A DNA stretch of 64,000 bases from Trichlorobacter ammonificans (lineage in GTDB: Bacteria; Desulfobacterota; Desulfuromonadia; Geobacterales; Pseudopelobacteraceae). The notes beneath the pieces were generated by a model that was not told the origin of the DNA, searched no databases, and saw nothing but the letters and a program-made list of their open reading frames with translations. Shown piece after piece: positions 34,199 to 44,190 of the stretch; the stretch's first letter is position 1; each line of letters opens with the position of its first letter. Location: assembly GCF_933509905.1 (NCBI RefSeq), contig NZ_OW150024.1, positions 856,001-920,000 of the forward strand. Reading direction: 5' to 3'. Both the position numbers and the translations under genes were made by a program.

Positions 34199-35071
34199 AT
34201 GGCCGTTAAATTTTTTGGACAGTACCTGATCGAACATGACCTGGTCACCAGTGAGTCGGTGCTCCGCGCCATTGAGCTGCAGGAGCGGACCAACCTGAAA
34301 CTGGGGGAGATGGCAGTGGCCATGGGACTGATCACCACCCGCGACATTGAAACCGCCCATGCTGCCCAGTACAGCCGGGACATGAAGCTGGGCGATCTGC
34401 TGGTGGAGCTGGGAATGCTCACCCCCGCGCAGTTGCAGGATGTGATCAATCACCAGCGGGCAACCCACATCTATATCGGTGAGGCACTGGTGAAGGTGGG
34501 TGCGCTCACGCCGGAGAAGCTGGAGCAGTACCTGGAGGAGTTCAAAGCCGATCAGGCCCAGTACGTTTCCGACCGGGTCGAACTGCCGGCATGGCTGAAT
34601 ACGGATACGATACTGTGGGAAGCGATGGTTGACCTGACCTACAAGATGATCACCCGCGTGATCGGCATCCAGTTCCGTCCCGGCAAGTTCGAGGAGGTGT
34701 CCCGCATCGCCTCCGGCCGCCTGGTGGCGGCCATGGATGTGAGCGGCGACGTTGCCGCCCGCTATCTGCTGGCGGTTTCCGACGGGGTGGGCAAGGCCAT
34801 TGCCCGGGCCATCCTGAAGGAAGATGATGTCGAGAACGAGCCGGAAGAGATTATTGAGGACACCGTGATGGAGTTCGTCAACATCGTCTGCGGCAACGTG
34901 GTGGCCAAGGCGTCCCAGGGGGGGCTGCTGCTGGAGATCGCCCCACCGGTGACGATCAGGCCGCCGGCCAACGGTTTGCCGGTGCCGGACGGATACCGCG
35001 GCGTGCTGTTCCCGATCCATGTCAGCGACGGAGAAACCATGGAAATGGCTGTTTTTGTCAAGACAGCCTGA
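34199..35071 (+). CDS. MshEN-like repeat plus CheX-like phosphatase domain protein
   Basis: The 290-residue protein has an N-terminal region (1-125) with three or four tandem MshEN-like motifs: LGEMAVAMGLITTRDIETAH, LGDLLVELGMLTPAQLQDVI, and IGEALVKVGALTPEKLEQYL. MshEN motifs are known to bind cyclic-di-GMP in secretion ATPases. The C-terminal half (about 135-288) resembles CheX/CheC-type phosphatases, with a GDVAARYLLAVSDGVGKAI helix and EEIIEDTVMEFVNIVCGNVV containing the catalytic-type ExxN. It lies directly after a CheY-like gene, its probable phosphatase substrate. The c-di-GMP link is an inference. Confidence 0.75.
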   Translation: MAVKFFGQYLIEHDLVTSESVLRAIELQERTNLKLGEMAVAMGLITTRDIETAHAAQYSRDMKLGDLLVELGMLTPAQLQDVINHQRATHIYIGEALVKVGALTPEKLEQYLEEFKADQAQYVSDRVELPAWLNTDTILWEAMVDLTYKMITRVIGIQFRPGKFEEVSRIASGRLVAAMDVSGDVAARYLLAVSDGVGKAIARAILKEDDVENEPEEIIEDTVMEFVNIVCGNVVAKASQGGLLLEIAPPVTIRPPANGLPVPDGYRGVLFPIHVSDGETMEMAVFVKTA

Positions 35072-35102
35072 TCGGTTTGCGGCATCCCTCAGGGTACGGT
35101 TC

Positions 35103-35131
35103 CACGGCCCGGCGTATCAGCGCCGGGCCGT
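35103..35131 (+). terminator. Strong hairpin after the CheX-like gene
   Basis: CACGGCCCGGCG pairs with CGCCGGGCCGTG around a short loop. It is followed by TCCGTTTTGG, a weak T-run. It separates the CheY-CheX pair from the 2-oxoglutarate dehydrogenase gene. Confidence 0.6.
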
Positions 35132-35212
35132 GTCCGTTTTGGCGTCGTTGCTCTTGAATCGCGGCGGAACGATGCTACAATCGCAGCAGCGACAGCGGAG
35201 CAGGGAGGAATC

Positions 35213-37912
35213 ATGGCACAGGATGCATTGACGTTTCTCGCGGCGTTGCCGGAGACGATGATTGAGGAGTTGTATGGTCGCTGGCTGGGCGGCGAGGAGC
35301 TTCCGGCGGACTGGCAGCGCTTCTTTGCCGCCTACCGCCTGGGACAGGAAACAGCCGGAGCGCGGGAGGAGTGCTGCCACAACCCGGCCATGGCCCTCAA
35401 GCATTCGGGGGTGCAGTCGCTGATCTACCGCTACCGCGATCTGGGGCACCTGCTGGCCTGCACCGACCCGCTTTCCCCCTGTCCGGTCTCCCATCCGTTA
35501 CTGGAGCTTGCTGCCTTCGGGCTTGACGAGGCGGACCTTTCGACCCGCTTCACCACCGGCCGTCACCATCTGCAGCAGGCCACCCTGCGAGAATTCCTGC
35601 AGAGCATGCGGGAAACCTACTGCCGCGAGATCGGCATTGAGTTCATGCATATCCAGGACCCGTCCGAGCGGCAATGGCTGATCGACCGGATGGAACCGGG
35701 GCTGAACCGTCCCCGCTTTTCGACGGAATACAGGCTGCGGATCATGGAAATGCTGCACCGGGCGGTGCTGTTCGAGGCGTTTCTGCACCGCCGGTTCCAG
35801 GGACAGAAGCGGTTTTCCCTGGAAGGAGGCGAGGTGTTGATTCCCGTGCTGGAGGCCCTGGCCGATGCCTGTCCCGGTGCCGGTATCGGTGACCTGGTGC
35901 TGGGGATGCCCCACCGGGGCCGGCTGAACGTGCTGGCCCACCTCTTCGGAAAGCCGTACGCGCACATCTTCGGCGAGTTCCGGGAAAGCCTGGACCAGGG
36001 GTTCGTGGGGGACGGCGACGTGAAGTACCATAAGGGCTACTCCGTTGACCGGCAGTTCGGCGGCGGCAGCCTCCACCTGACGCTGACCTCCAACCCCAGC
36101 CACCTGGAGGCGGTCAACCCGGTGGTGGAGGGGAAGGCCCGGGCCCGTCAGGACCGGATCGGTCAGGACGGCGCCGGCCGGGTGCTGCCGGTGCTGCTCC
36201 ACGGCGACGCCGCTTTCGCCGGTCAGGGGATGGTGGCGGAAGTGCTGAATATGTCCCAGTTGCAGGGGTACCATACCGGCGGCACCATTCATGTGGTGCT
36301 CAACAACCAGATCGGCTTCACCACCCTGCCCAAGGATTCCCGCTCCACCCGCTACTCCACCGACGTGGCCAAGATGCTGGCCTGCCCCATCCTGCACGTG
36401 CACGGCGAGCAGCCGGAAGCGGCGGTCCACGCCATGCTGCTGGCCCTGGCCTACCGCCAGTCCTACCGGAAGGATGTGGTGCTGGAGCTGATCTGCTACC
36501 GCCGGCACGGCCATAACGAGGGGGATGAGCCGGCCTTCACCCAGCCGGTCATGTACCGGAAGATCGCCGAACGGCTCCCCATTAACCGGATCTACGCCGA
36601 CCGGCTGGTGGAGGCGGGGGTGCTGCGGGAGCAGGTTGATGCCCTGGCCGTAACCGTCAACCGCGAGCTGGAGCAGGCGTTGGAGGCTGCCCCCCCGGCC
36701 CGCACCGTCGGCTTCCGGGATGCCTGGAGCGGTTTCGAGCGGGAGTACCGTCCGGTTGACGAGTCCACCGGCGTTGCCGCCGGTCAGTTGCAGGAACTGG
36801 CCCGGCAGCTGGCGGTGCTGCCCGCTGGTATCACGCCCCACCCCAAAGTCGCGGCGCTGCTGAAAAAACGGGAAGAGTCGGTCGTGAACGGCAGTGGTAT
36901 CGACTGGGGGACCGCTGAGACCCTGGCCTACGCCAGCCTGCTGCAGGAGGGAAGCCGAATCAGGATATCCGGCCAGGACGCCCGGCGGGGTACCTTTAAC
37001 CACCGCCATGCTGCGGTCTACGACCAGGAAAGCGGCACCTGCGTCGTTCCGCTGGCGGAACTGGCTACTCGGCAGGGAACAGCCTTCGATATCTTCGACA
37101 GTTGCCTCTCCGAAAACGGCGTCCTGGGATTCGAGTACGGCTATTCGCTGGAGAATCCCCGCGGTCTCACCGTCTGGGAAGCCCAGTTCGGCGATTTCGC
37201 CAACGGCGCCCAAGTGATCATCGACCAGTTCATCGCCGCCGGTGAAACCAAGTGGAACCGGGCCAGCGGTCTGGTGCTGCTACTACCCCACGGCTACGAA
37301 GGGCAGGGGGCGGAACACTCCAGCGCCCGGATCGAGCGGTATCTTCAGCTCTGCGCCAAGGAAAACCTGCTGGTGGCGATCCCCAGCACCCCGGCCCAGG
37401 TATTCCACCTGCTGCGCCGCCAGGTGCACCTGCCGTTCCGCAAGCCACTGGTGGTGTTCACCCCCAAGTCGCTCTTGCGCAATCCGTCCTGCGTCAGTAC
37501 CCTGGCTGAGCTGGGGGAGGGGAGCCGTTTCCGGGAACTGCTGCTCACCGGCGATCCGGCGACCGCCCGGCGGATCCTCTTCTGCAGCGGCAAGCTGTAC
37601 CACGAGCTGGCCGGCCGTCTGGCTGCCGGCCGCACCACGGACATCGCCGTGGTGCGGCTCGAACAGCTCTATCCGCTACGCCAGGATATGGTGCGGGAGC
37701 TGCTGGCAGACCGGGCCGCTGGAGCGGAATGCTGCTGGGTACAGGAGGAACCGGAAAACATGGGGGCCTGGCGGTTTGTCCGCCCACTGCTGGAAGAGCT
37801 GGTGGGGCCGCTGCGCTACATCGGCCGGGAGGCGGAAAGCTGCCCGGCCGTGGGATCGCACCACCTGCACGACGAGCAGCAGCAAGCGATTCTGACCGAG
37901 GCATGTTCCTGA
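35213..37912 (+). CDS. sucA: 2-oxoglutarate dehydrogenase E1 component
   Basis: The 899-residue protein carries the E1o features: an N-terminal ELYGRWLGGEELPADWQRFF, LGMPHRGRLNVLAHLFGKPY, the ThDP-binding HLTLTSNPSHLEAVNPVVEG and LHGDAAFAGQGMVAEVLNMS, NNQIGFTT, and the RHGHNEGDEPAFTQP motif in the C-terminal part. It decarboxylates 2-oxoglutarate with thiamine diphosphate and feeds the E2 succinyltransferase. sucB and lpd are not adjacent, which is unusual: the gene stands alone between two terminators. A GGAGG site precedes the ATG. Confidence 0.96.
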   Translation: MAQDALTFLAALPETMIEELYGRWLGGEELPADWQRFFAAYRLGQETAGAREECCHNPAMALKHSGVQSLIYRYRDLGHLLACTDPLSPCPVSHPLLELAAFGLDEADLSTRFTTGRHHLQQATLREFLQSMRETYCREIGIEFMHIQDPSERQWLIDRMEPGLNRPRFSTEYRLRIMEMLHRAVLFEAFLHRRFQGQKRFSLEGGEVLIPVLEALADACPGAGIGDLVLGMPHRGRLNVLAHLFGKPYAHIFGEFRESLDQGFVGDGDVKYHKGYSVDRQFGGGSLHLTLTSNPSHLEAVNPVVEGKARARQDRIGQDGAGRVLPVLLHGDAAFAGQGMVAEVLNMSQLQGYHTGGTIHVVLNNQIGFTTLPKDSRSTRYSTDVAKMLACPILHVHGEQPEAAVHAMLLALAYRQSYRKDVVLELICYRRHGHNEGDEPAFTQPVMYRKIAERLPINRIYADRLVEAGVLREQVDALAVTVNRELEQALEAAPPARTVGFRDAWSGFEREYRPVDESTGVAAGQLQELARQLAVLPAGITPHPKVAALLKKREESVVNGSGIDWGTAETLAYASLLQEGSRIRISGQDARRGTFNHRHAAVYDQESGTCVVPLAELATRQGTAFDIFDSCLSENGVLGFEYGYSLENPRGLTVWEAQFGDFANGAQVIIDQFIAAGETKWNRASGLVLLLPHGYEGQGAEHSSARIERYLQLCAKENLLVAIPSTPAQVFHLLRRQVHLPFRKPLVVFTPKSLLRNPSCVSTLAELGEGSRFRELLLTGDPATARRILFCSGKLYHELAGRLAAGRTTDIAVVRLEQLYPLRQDMVRELLADRAAGAECCWVQEEPENMGAWRFVRPLLEELVGPLRYIGREAESCPAVGSHHLHDEQQQAILTEACS

Positions 37913-37922
37913 CCGAAACGAG

Positions 37923-37957
37923 AAAGCCCGCCCGGACAACCGTCCGAGCGGGCTTTT
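37923..37957. terminator. Bidirectional intrinsic terminator between sucA and hpnH
   Basis: AAAGCCCGCCCGGAC pairs with GTCCGAGCGGGCTTTT around AACC. The stem with a T-run in both orientations fits convergent sucA (+) and hpnH (-). Confidence 0.9.
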
Positions 37958-37981
37958 CATACATACCGTTCCCTCCAGCCG

Positions 37982-38983
37982 TCAGGTCAGGTTCCAGAAC
38001 AGCATCTCCAGCATATCCCTGGGGCTCTTGCCCACTTCAGTCACCACGGTCGGCTCGAAACCGCAGTGCATCATGCACTGGGCGCAGCGGGAGTCCTTGC
38101 CGACGCCGTAGCTGTCCCAATCCACCGTTTCCATCATTTCTTTGAAGGTCGGGTAGTGACCATCGGTGATCAGGTAGCAGGGGGCTTTCCACCCCTGGGG
38201 GTTGCGGGTGGGGTTGCCCCAGGGGGTACACTGGAGTTTCTTTTCCCCCTTGAGAAAGCGCAGGTACATCGGGGTGGACCAGAAGCGGTGCTTCTTGCTC
38301 ATCTCGTAGACCTGCACGAATTTTTTCTCGATCTCCAGGCGTTCCAGGAACATCTTCTCCTCTTCCACCGCCTCGTAGCTGAAGCCCGGCGCCACCAGCA
38401 GACCGTGAACCCCCAGTTCCTCCAGCTTGGTGAACAGCATTTCGATCTCAACCAGGTCGGTATCCTTGAAGATGGTGGTGTTGGTGCAGACCCGGAAGCC
38501 GCGGGCATGGGCGGCCCGAATCCCCTCAATGGCCGCCTTGAAGGCTCCCTTGCGTTCAAGGATGCGGTCGTGGGTCTCTTCAAGACCGTCCATGTGGACG
38601 TTGAAGGTGAGGTTGGGGTGGGGGGACATCCGCTCCAGCGATTTTTCCAACAGCAGGCCGTTGGTGCAGAACATGATGTGGCGGCCCCGTTTCAGTACTT
38701 CATCCACCAGCTCGAAGACATGGGGATAGAGAAATGGTTCGCCGCCGGTGATGGTGACGACCGGCGCCGGGCATTCGTCAACCGAGCGCAGGCATTCCTC
38801 CAGAGGCATCATGGCGGTAATGGTGTCGGCATACTCGCGGATGCGACCGCAGCCGGAGCACGCCAGGTTGCAGAGGTGGGTCGGCTCCAGCATCAGTACC
38901 AGAGGGAACTTCTCCACCTTGTTGATCCGGTTCTTGATGATGTATTTGGTCAGGTCGTAGTTGAGACGCCAGGGAAAACGCAT
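37982..38983 (-). CDS. hpnH: Adenosyl-hopene transferase, radical SAM protein
   Basis: The 333-residue protein binds a radical-SAM 4Fe-4S cluster through CNLACSGC (about residues 38-45) and has GGEPFLYP, the SAM-binding GGE motif. The C-terminal Cys cluster CAQCMMHCGFEPT is typical of HpnH, which joins adenosyl from SAM to diploptene to make adenosylhopane. The N-terminal MRFPWRLNYDLTKYIIKNRI and long KFPLVLMLEPTHLCNLACSG match the family closely. It lies downstream of shc, hpnA and dxs in one operon. Confidence 0.95.
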   Translation of the reverse strand: MRFPWRLNYDLTKYIIKNRINKVEKFPLVLMLEPTHLCNLACSGCGRIREYADTITAMMPLEECLRSVDECPAPVVTITGGEPFLYPHVFELVDEVLKRGRHIMFCTNGLLLEKSLERMSPHPNLTFNVHMDGLEETHDRILERKGAFKAAIEGIRAAHARGFRVCTNTTIFKDTDLVEIEMLFTKLEELGVHGLLVAPGFSYEAVEEEKMFLERLEIEKKFVQVYEMSKKHRFWSTPMYLRFLKGEKKLQCTPWGNPTRNPQGWKAPCYLITDGHYPTFKEMMETVDWDSYGVGKDSRCAQCMMHCGFEPTVVTEVGKSPRDMLEMLFWNLT

Positions 38984-38998
38984 GATCGGCCTATCCTT

Positions 38999-40864
38999 TC
39001 AGTTCTTCACGAACGCCGCCGCTGCGGCAGCGATACCTTCCGCATCAATCCCCAGATCGCGGCGCAGTTGGGCCTGGGAACCGTGTTCCACGAAACAGTC
39101 GGGTATGCCGAGGCGTTTCACCCGGACCGTCAGCCCCTTGTCCTGCAGCAGTTCCAGCACAGCACTGCCGAAACCTCCCTGCAGGGCGTTTTCCTCAACG
39201 GTGAGGACCGCACCGGTGGCGGTCGCCATGCGCAGAATCAGCTCCTCATCCAGCGGTTTGATGAAGCGGGCATTGACAACGGCGGCAGTGATGCCTGTTT
39301 TCGCAAGTGACTCCGCCGCTTCCAGGGCCGGAACAACGGTGGAGCCGATGGCGATGATGGCCAGATCGGCGCCTTCGCGCAGCAGCTCCCCTTTACCCGG
39401 CGGCAGTGCGGTGAGGTGCCGGTCCAGCGGCACGCCATAGCCGGCGCCGCGGGGATAGCGGATGGCCACGGGGCTGCGCAGCTCCAGGGCGGTCTTCAGC
39501 ATGTGGCGCAGTTCGTTCTCGTCCTTGGGAGCCATGAAGGTGAGGCCGGGCAGATGACGCAGGTAGGAGAGGTCGAAGACGCCGTGGTGGGTGGGGCCGT
39601 CGTCTCCCACCAGGCCGCCGCGGTCCATGGCGATCACCACCGGCAGGTTCTGCAGGCAGATGTCGTGGAACACCTGATCGTACCCCCGCTGGACAAAGGA
39701 GGAGTAGATGGCGGCCACCGGCTTGTGGCCGTCCGCCGCCAGGCCGGCGGCAAAGCAGAGGGCATGCTGTTCGGCGATGCCGACATCGAAGAACCGCTCC
39801 GGCAGGGCTTCGGCAAAGTAGTTGAGGCCGGTACCGTCCGGCATGGCGGCGGTGATGGCCACAATGGCCGGATCCTTTTCCGCCAGCTCCACCAGGGTGC
39901 GACCGAAAATCTCGGTGTAGGAGGCAGCCGCCGACTTGGCCGGCGCTGCGCCGGTGGAGAGGTCGAAGGCGCCCACGCCGTGAAACTTGTCCGGCTTGGT
40001 CTCCGCCGGATGGTAGCCCTTGCCCTTGGTGGTCATGACGTGGACCAGGATCGGCCCGTCGAACTCCCGCAGGTTGGAGAATACCTCGATCAGACCGGGC
40101 AGGTCATGACCGTCGATGGGACCGATATAGTCGAATCCCAGGGCCTCGAACAGGGCGCCGGGGGTGAGGAACCCCTTGAGGGAGTTTTCGGCCCGCCGGG
40201 CGAACTTGAGGATATCCTTGCCAAAGGAAGGGATGTTGGTGAGCAGCTCCTTCATCTCCTTTTTCAGTTCCCGGAAGTGCCGGGTGGTCATCTTGCGGGA
40301 GATGAAGGCGGAAAAGGCGCCGACGTTCCTGGAGATGGACATCTCATTGTCGTTCAGCACGACAATCAGGTTCTTCTTGAGGTGGCCCGCCTGGTTCAAT
40401 CCCTCGAAGGCAATGCCGCCGGTCAGCGAGCCATCGCCGATGACCGCGATGACGTTGTTTCTGGTGCCGTCCAGAGAAGCGGCCGCAGCCATTCCTAACG
40501 CCGCGGAGATGGAGGTGGAGGCATGCCCCACGCCGAAGGCGTCATGCTCGGATTCGCTGCGCTTGGGGAAACCGGACAGCCCCTTGTACTGGCGCTGGGT
40601 GGGGAAACGGTCCCGGCGGCCGGTGAGGATCTTGTGGGTGTAAGCCTGGTGTCCCACATCCCAGACGATCTTGTCCTTGGGGGTGGTGAAACAGTAGTGC
40701 AGGGCCAGGGTCAACTCCACCACGCCCAAGTTGGACCCCAGGTGGCCGCCGGTTTCGGAGACGGTCTGCAGCAGGAACTCGCGCAGTTCGGCGGCCAGGG
40801 CCGGGAGCTGCTCGAGAGGGAGTTTCTTCAGATCGTCGGGGGACTGTATGGTTTCAAGGATCAT
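38999..40864 (-). CDS. dxs: 1-deoxy-D-xylulose-5-phosphate synthase
   Basis: The 621-residue thiamine-diphosphate enzyme makes DXP from pyruvate and glyceraldehyde-3-phosphate, the first step of the MEP isoprenoid pathway. Motifs include [39 protein letters not shown] (ThDP), [13 protein letters not shown], and the transketolase-like [19 protein letters not shown]. It sits inside the hopanoid operon between hpnA and hpnH, coupling precursor supply to hopanoid synthesis. The start lies 12 bp after hpnA. Confidence 0.97.
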   Translation of the reverse strand: MILETIQSPDDLKKLPLEQLPALAAELREFLLQTVSETGGHLGSNLGVVELTLALHYCFTTPKDKIVWDVGHQAYTHKILTGRRDRFPTQRQYKGLSGFPKRSESEHDAFGVGHASTSISAALGMAAAASLDGTRNNVIAVIGDGSLTGGIAFEGLNQAGHLKKNLIVVLNDNEMSISRNVGAFSAFISRKMTTRHFRELKKEMKELLTNIPSFGKDILKFARRAENSLKGFLTPGALFEALGFDYIGPIDGHDLPGLIEVFSNLREFDGPILVHVMTTKGKGYHPAETKPDKFHGVGAFDLSTGAAPAKSAAASYTEIFGRTLVELAEKDPAIVAITAAMPDGTGLNYFAEALPERFFDVGIAEQHALCFAAGLAADGHKPVAAIYSSFVQRGYDQVFHDICLQNLPVVIAMDRGGLVGDDGPTHHGVFDLSYLRHLPGLTFMAPKDENELRHMLKTALELRSPVAIRYPRGAGYGVPLDRHLTALPPGKGELLREGADLAIIAIGSTVVPALEAAESLAKTGITAAVVNARFIKPLDEELILRMATATGAVLTVEENALQGGFGSAVLELLQDKGLTVRVKRLGIPDCFVEHGSQAQLRRDLGIDAEGIAAAAAAFVKN

Positions 40865-40876
40865 CGTTGGGGCACC

Positions 40877-41866
40877 TCATTGTTCCAGGTGGCCATTGGC
40901 ACGAAACCAAGCCACCGCCTGTTCCAGGGCAGTTTCCACCGGGGTCTGGGGAAGGCCCAGTTCGGTGACGGCTCTGGATGGGTCAAAAAACATGAATTTT
41001 CTCGCCATCTGGACGCCGGCGAGGGGGATCAGCGGTTCCCGGCCGGTCAGGCGTGCAAGCCCCTCGTTGACCCAGGCCGCCGCCAGGATCGGGTAGTACG
41101 GGAGTCGCACCCGCGGCGCCGGCAGGCCGGTGATGGCGGATAACATGGTGAATATCTCCCGCAGGGTCAGGTTGCGGTTCCCCAGGATGTACTTCCGGCC
41201 GACCCGGCCCTGCCGTGCCGCCAGCAGATGTCCCCTGGCGCAATCCTCCACGGAAATCAGGTTCAGCCCGGTGTCAAGGTAGGCCGGCATTTTGCGGTTC
41301 AGGAAATCCACGATGATCTTGCCGGTGGGAGTCGGCTTGATGTCGTGGGGACCCACTGGCGTGGAGGGGTTGACGATCACCAGCGGCAGCCCCCGCTCCA
41401 GAAAGCGTTCAGCCTCACGTTCCGCCAGGAATTTGCTCTTCTTGTAGTGTCCCACCATGTCGGCGAAGGTGACCGGCGTATCTTCGGTGCCCGGTGTGCC
41501 ATCGCCCGGATTGCCCAGGGTACCGACGCTGCTGGTGTAGACCACCCGTTCCACGGAGGCCGCCTCCGCCGCTTCCAGCACGGCCCGGGTGCCGTCGACG
41601 TTGGCGCGGTACATGGTCGCCGGATCGCGGGTCCAGAGCCGGTAGTCGGCGGCGACGTGGAAAACCTGCGTGCAGCCGGCAATGCCCGCTTTCAGTGATG
41701 CCGGGTCGCAGAGATCCCCCTGCCGGAACTCAAGATCAAGGCCCTGGAGGTTGCGGGTATCGGCGCCGGGACGCACCAGCACCCGTACCTGAATGCCTTC
41801 CTTCAGCAGTTCCCGAACAATGGCGGCGCCGATGAAGCCGGTTGCTCCCGTGACAAAGGCTTTCAT
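40877..41866 (-). CDS. hpnA: Hopanoid-associated sugar epimerase
   Basis: The start MKAFVTGATGFIGAAIVREL gives 329 residues. The GxxGxxG NAD(P) site GATGFIG is at residues 7-13, and the SDR catalytic YKKSKFLAE (Tyr and Lys) follows. It is an extended SDR of the HpnA type that probably acts on the sugar side chain of hopanoids. The longer ATG at 41902 is not supported. It is downstream of shc, separated by a terminator-like hairpin, and 12 bp upstream of dxs. Confidence 0.92.
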   Translation of the reverse strand: MKAFVTGATGFIGAAIVRELLKEGIQVRVLVRPGADTRNLQGLDLEFRQGDLCDPASLKAGIAGCTQVFHVAADYRLWTRDPATMYRANVDGTRAVLEAAEAASVERVVYTSSVGTLGNPGDGTPGTEDTPVTFADMVGHYKKSKFLAEREAERFLERGLPLVIVNPSTPVGPHDIKPTPTGKIIVDFLNRKMPAYLDTGLNLISVEDCARGHLLAARQGRVGRKYILGNRNLTLREIFTMLSAITGLPAPRVRLPYYPILAAAWVNEGLARLTGREPLIPLAGVQMARKFMFFDPSRAVTELGLPQTPVETALEQAVAWFRANGHLEQ

Positions 41867-41889
41867 GGGCACCTGTCCGAAAAAACGTG

Positions 41890-41916
41890 AAAAGCCCCGC
41901 ATCCGGTACGGGGCTT
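41890..41916 (-). terminator. Terminator-like hairpin between shc and hpnA
   Basis: On the minus strand AAGCCCCG pairs with CGGGGCTT around a ~10 nt loop, and TTTTCACGTTTTTT follows. It would end the shc transcript before hpnA, so the operon may be attenuated here or hpnA may have its own promoter. Confidence 0.7.
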
Positions 41917-41942
41917 CCGCGACGGAACCGTCGTCTGACCGG

Positions 41943-44003
41943 TCAGCATGGTTGCCCGTGCTCTCCGCGCAGTCGGCGGAAACGCCCCAGGGCGGTCAGC
42001 GGGAAACAGTTGCGGTAGATATGGTATTTGATCATGAAGAACTTGGGGAACCCGGTGCCGGTGAAGGCATCCTCGTCCCAGGTTCCATCCTGCTTCTGGG
42101 TGGCCAGCAGGTACTGTATGCCGCGTTCCACCGCGTTGCAGTGTACTTCGCCGGCCGCCATCAGTGCCATCAGTGCCCATGCGGTCTGGGAAGCCGTACT
42201 GGTACCGCAGCCCATCAGGGTGCGGTCGTAGTAGGACTCGCAGACCTCGCCCCAGCCGCCGTCCAGGTTCTGGCGTGACTTGATCCAGTTGACCGCCTTG
42301 CGCACGTAGGGCTGGTTCATGTCCTCGCCGATGGCTTCCAGGCCGATCAGCACGTACCAGGTGCCGTAGATGTAATTGACCCCCCAGCGGCCGAACCAGG
42401 AGCCCTCCGGTTCCTGTTCCTTCTTCAGGAATTCAATGGCGCGTACCGCCTGGGGATGGTTCTTGTCGTACCCGAAATTCCCCATCAGCTCCAGCATCCG
42501 GCCGGTCAGGTCAGCGGTGGGAGGATCGATCAGCGCTTCAAGGTCGGCGAAGGGGATCTTGTTCAGCAGGTGCTTGGTGTTGTCCTTGTCAAAGGCACCC
42601 CAGCCGCCGTTCTTGCTCTGCATCCCCAAGCACCAGTCGATGCCGCGGCGCGCGGCATCCTGCTTGGCCTTGTTGTTTTTCACCTTGATGTTCTTGATGG
42701 CGATCAGCACGGCAGCCGTATCGTCCACGTCGGGATACCAGTCGTTCTGGAACTCGAAGGCCCAGCCGCCCGGTTCCAGCTCCGGGGATTTGATCTTCCA
42801 GTCGCCCCGGATACGTACTTCGCGGTCCAGCAGCCACTGGGCCGCCTTGACCAAGGCCGGGTGGTCCGACGGAATCCCTCCTTCCTGCATGGCCTGCAGG
42901 ACCAGTGCCGTATCCCAAACCGGTGAGATGCAGGACTGCAGGGTCAGGGAGTCGTCGTCCTCGATGCAGAAGTTGGCCAAGGCCTCCAGCCCCTTGACGA
43001 TGACCGGATGGTCGTTGGCATAGCCGAGACAATGCAACGCCAGGATCGCGTTGAGCATGGCCGGCTGGATGCCGCCCCAGTCACCGGTCTTCTCCTGATG
43101 TTCCAGAATCCACTGCTCCGCCAGCTCGGTGGCCCGCTGCTTGAAGGGACGGATGGGGCTGGACTCGTAGACCTTCAGCAGGTGATCCACGCCGATGAAG
43201 AAGTTCTTCCAGGTGAGGATGCCGTCTTCCTTGGTGAAGGTGTAGTCGATGGGGCGGGGGGGGCGGACGAACAGTTCCTGCACCCGGGCATGGGGCGGGA
43301 GTTTGTAGACCGGCCGGGTGGTCATCACCACCGAAAGGGGAATGATGGTTGCCCGTGCCCAACTGGAAAGTTCGTACATGTTGAAATAGGCCCAGTCCGG
43401 CAGCAACATCAGTTCGATCGGCATGGAGGGGACCCCCAGCCAGGAGAACTCGCCGAACAGCGCCAGGAAAATCTTCGTGAAGACCCGCGCCTTGAGGATG
43501 CCGCCATTGGCCAGGATGAACTCCCGGGCCTTAACCATGGCCGGGTGGTCGGCAGGGTAGCCGGCCAGTTTCAGGGCAAAATAGGCTTCGATGGTGGTGG
43601 AAAGATCGCCGGGGCCGTTGTACCAGATGCACCAGTACCCTTCCGGGGTCTGCTGCCGCAGCAGGTAGTTGGCCATCTTCCGCTCCTGGTTGCGGTCAAC
43701 CATGCCCAGGAAATGGAACAGCATGATGTACTCGGCGGTAATGGTGCAGTTGGACTCCAGTTCGGCCCACCAGTAGCCGTCCGGCAGCTGTTCCCGGAAA
43801 AAGAAGTCGCGGGTGCGGGTGATACACTGGTCAAGGGGGTTGTCCGCACCGGCCTCCATGCTTTTCCAGATGGAGGAGGGAAGACGATGAACTTTGGCAG
43901 CGGCTTTCGAACTGTCCTGCAACGACCTGTCGACAGGCGCACTGGAAGAGTTGAACGATGTCAGAGCGTGGGAGATCGGCAATTTGCTCGACTTCATATT
44001 CAT
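41943..44003 (-). CDS. shc: Squalene-hopene cyclase
   Basis: The 686-residue protein starts MNMKSSKLPISHALTSFNSS (a further ATG lies 6 bp downstream). The catalytic DVDDTAAVL corresponds to the DXDD motif that protonates squalene. Several QW motifs are visible (QQTPEGYWCIW, QSKNGGWGAFDKDNT, QNLDGGWGEVCES, QKQDGTWDEDAF). The enzyme cyclises squalene to hopene/hopanol at the membrane. It heads the hopanoid operon followed by hpnA, dxs and hpnH. The longer ORF from 44138 includes upstream non-coding sequence. Confidence 0.96.
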   Translation of the reverse strand: MNMKSSKLPISHALTSFNSSSAPVDRSLQDSSKAAAKVHRLPSSIWKSMEAGADNPLDQCITRTRDFFFREQLPDGYWWAELESNCTITAEYIMLFHFLGMVDRNQERKMANYLLRQQTPEGYWCIWYNGPGDLSTTIEAYFALKLAGYPADHPAMVKAREFILANGGILKARVFTKIFLALFGEFSWLGVPSMPIELMLLPDWAYFNMYELSSWARATIIPLSVVMTTRPVYKLPPHARVQELFVRPPRPIDYTFTKEDGILTWKNFFIGVDHLLKVYESSPIRPFKQRATELAEQWILEHQEKTGDWGGIQPAMLNAILALHCLGYANDHPVIVKGLEALANFCIEDDDSLTLQSCISPVWDTALVLQAMQEGGIPSDHPALVKAAQWLLDREVRIRGDWKIKSPELEPGGWAFEFQNDWYPDVDDTAAVLIAIKNIKVKNNKAKQDAARRGIDWCLGMQSKNGGWGAFDKDNTKHLLNKIPFADLEALIDPPTADLTGRMLELMGNFGYDKNHPQAVRAIEFLKKEQEPEGSWFGRWGVNYIYGTWYVLIGLEAIGEDMNQPYVRKAVNWIKSRQNLDGGWGEVCESYYDRTLMGCGTSTASQTAWALMALMAAGEVHCNAVERGIQYLLATQKQDGTWDEDAFTGTGFPKFFMIKYHIYRNCFPLTALGRFRRLRGEHGQPC

Positions 44004-44190
44004 AGAGGCGACAGTCTCCTGATTTCGAGGGTGTTGATTTTGGTAAAACGTTCCTCTTATACCATGTGAGCCCTCGAAAGTACACATTCTTTGTCGGAAT
44101 GCCGCTGGGTGACCCTGTTTCCAGTGGCGCGGGGGCATGTCGGTGTGCTATACCAGCCGCATCAATGTATCGGGAGAGGATGGAAGCAAC

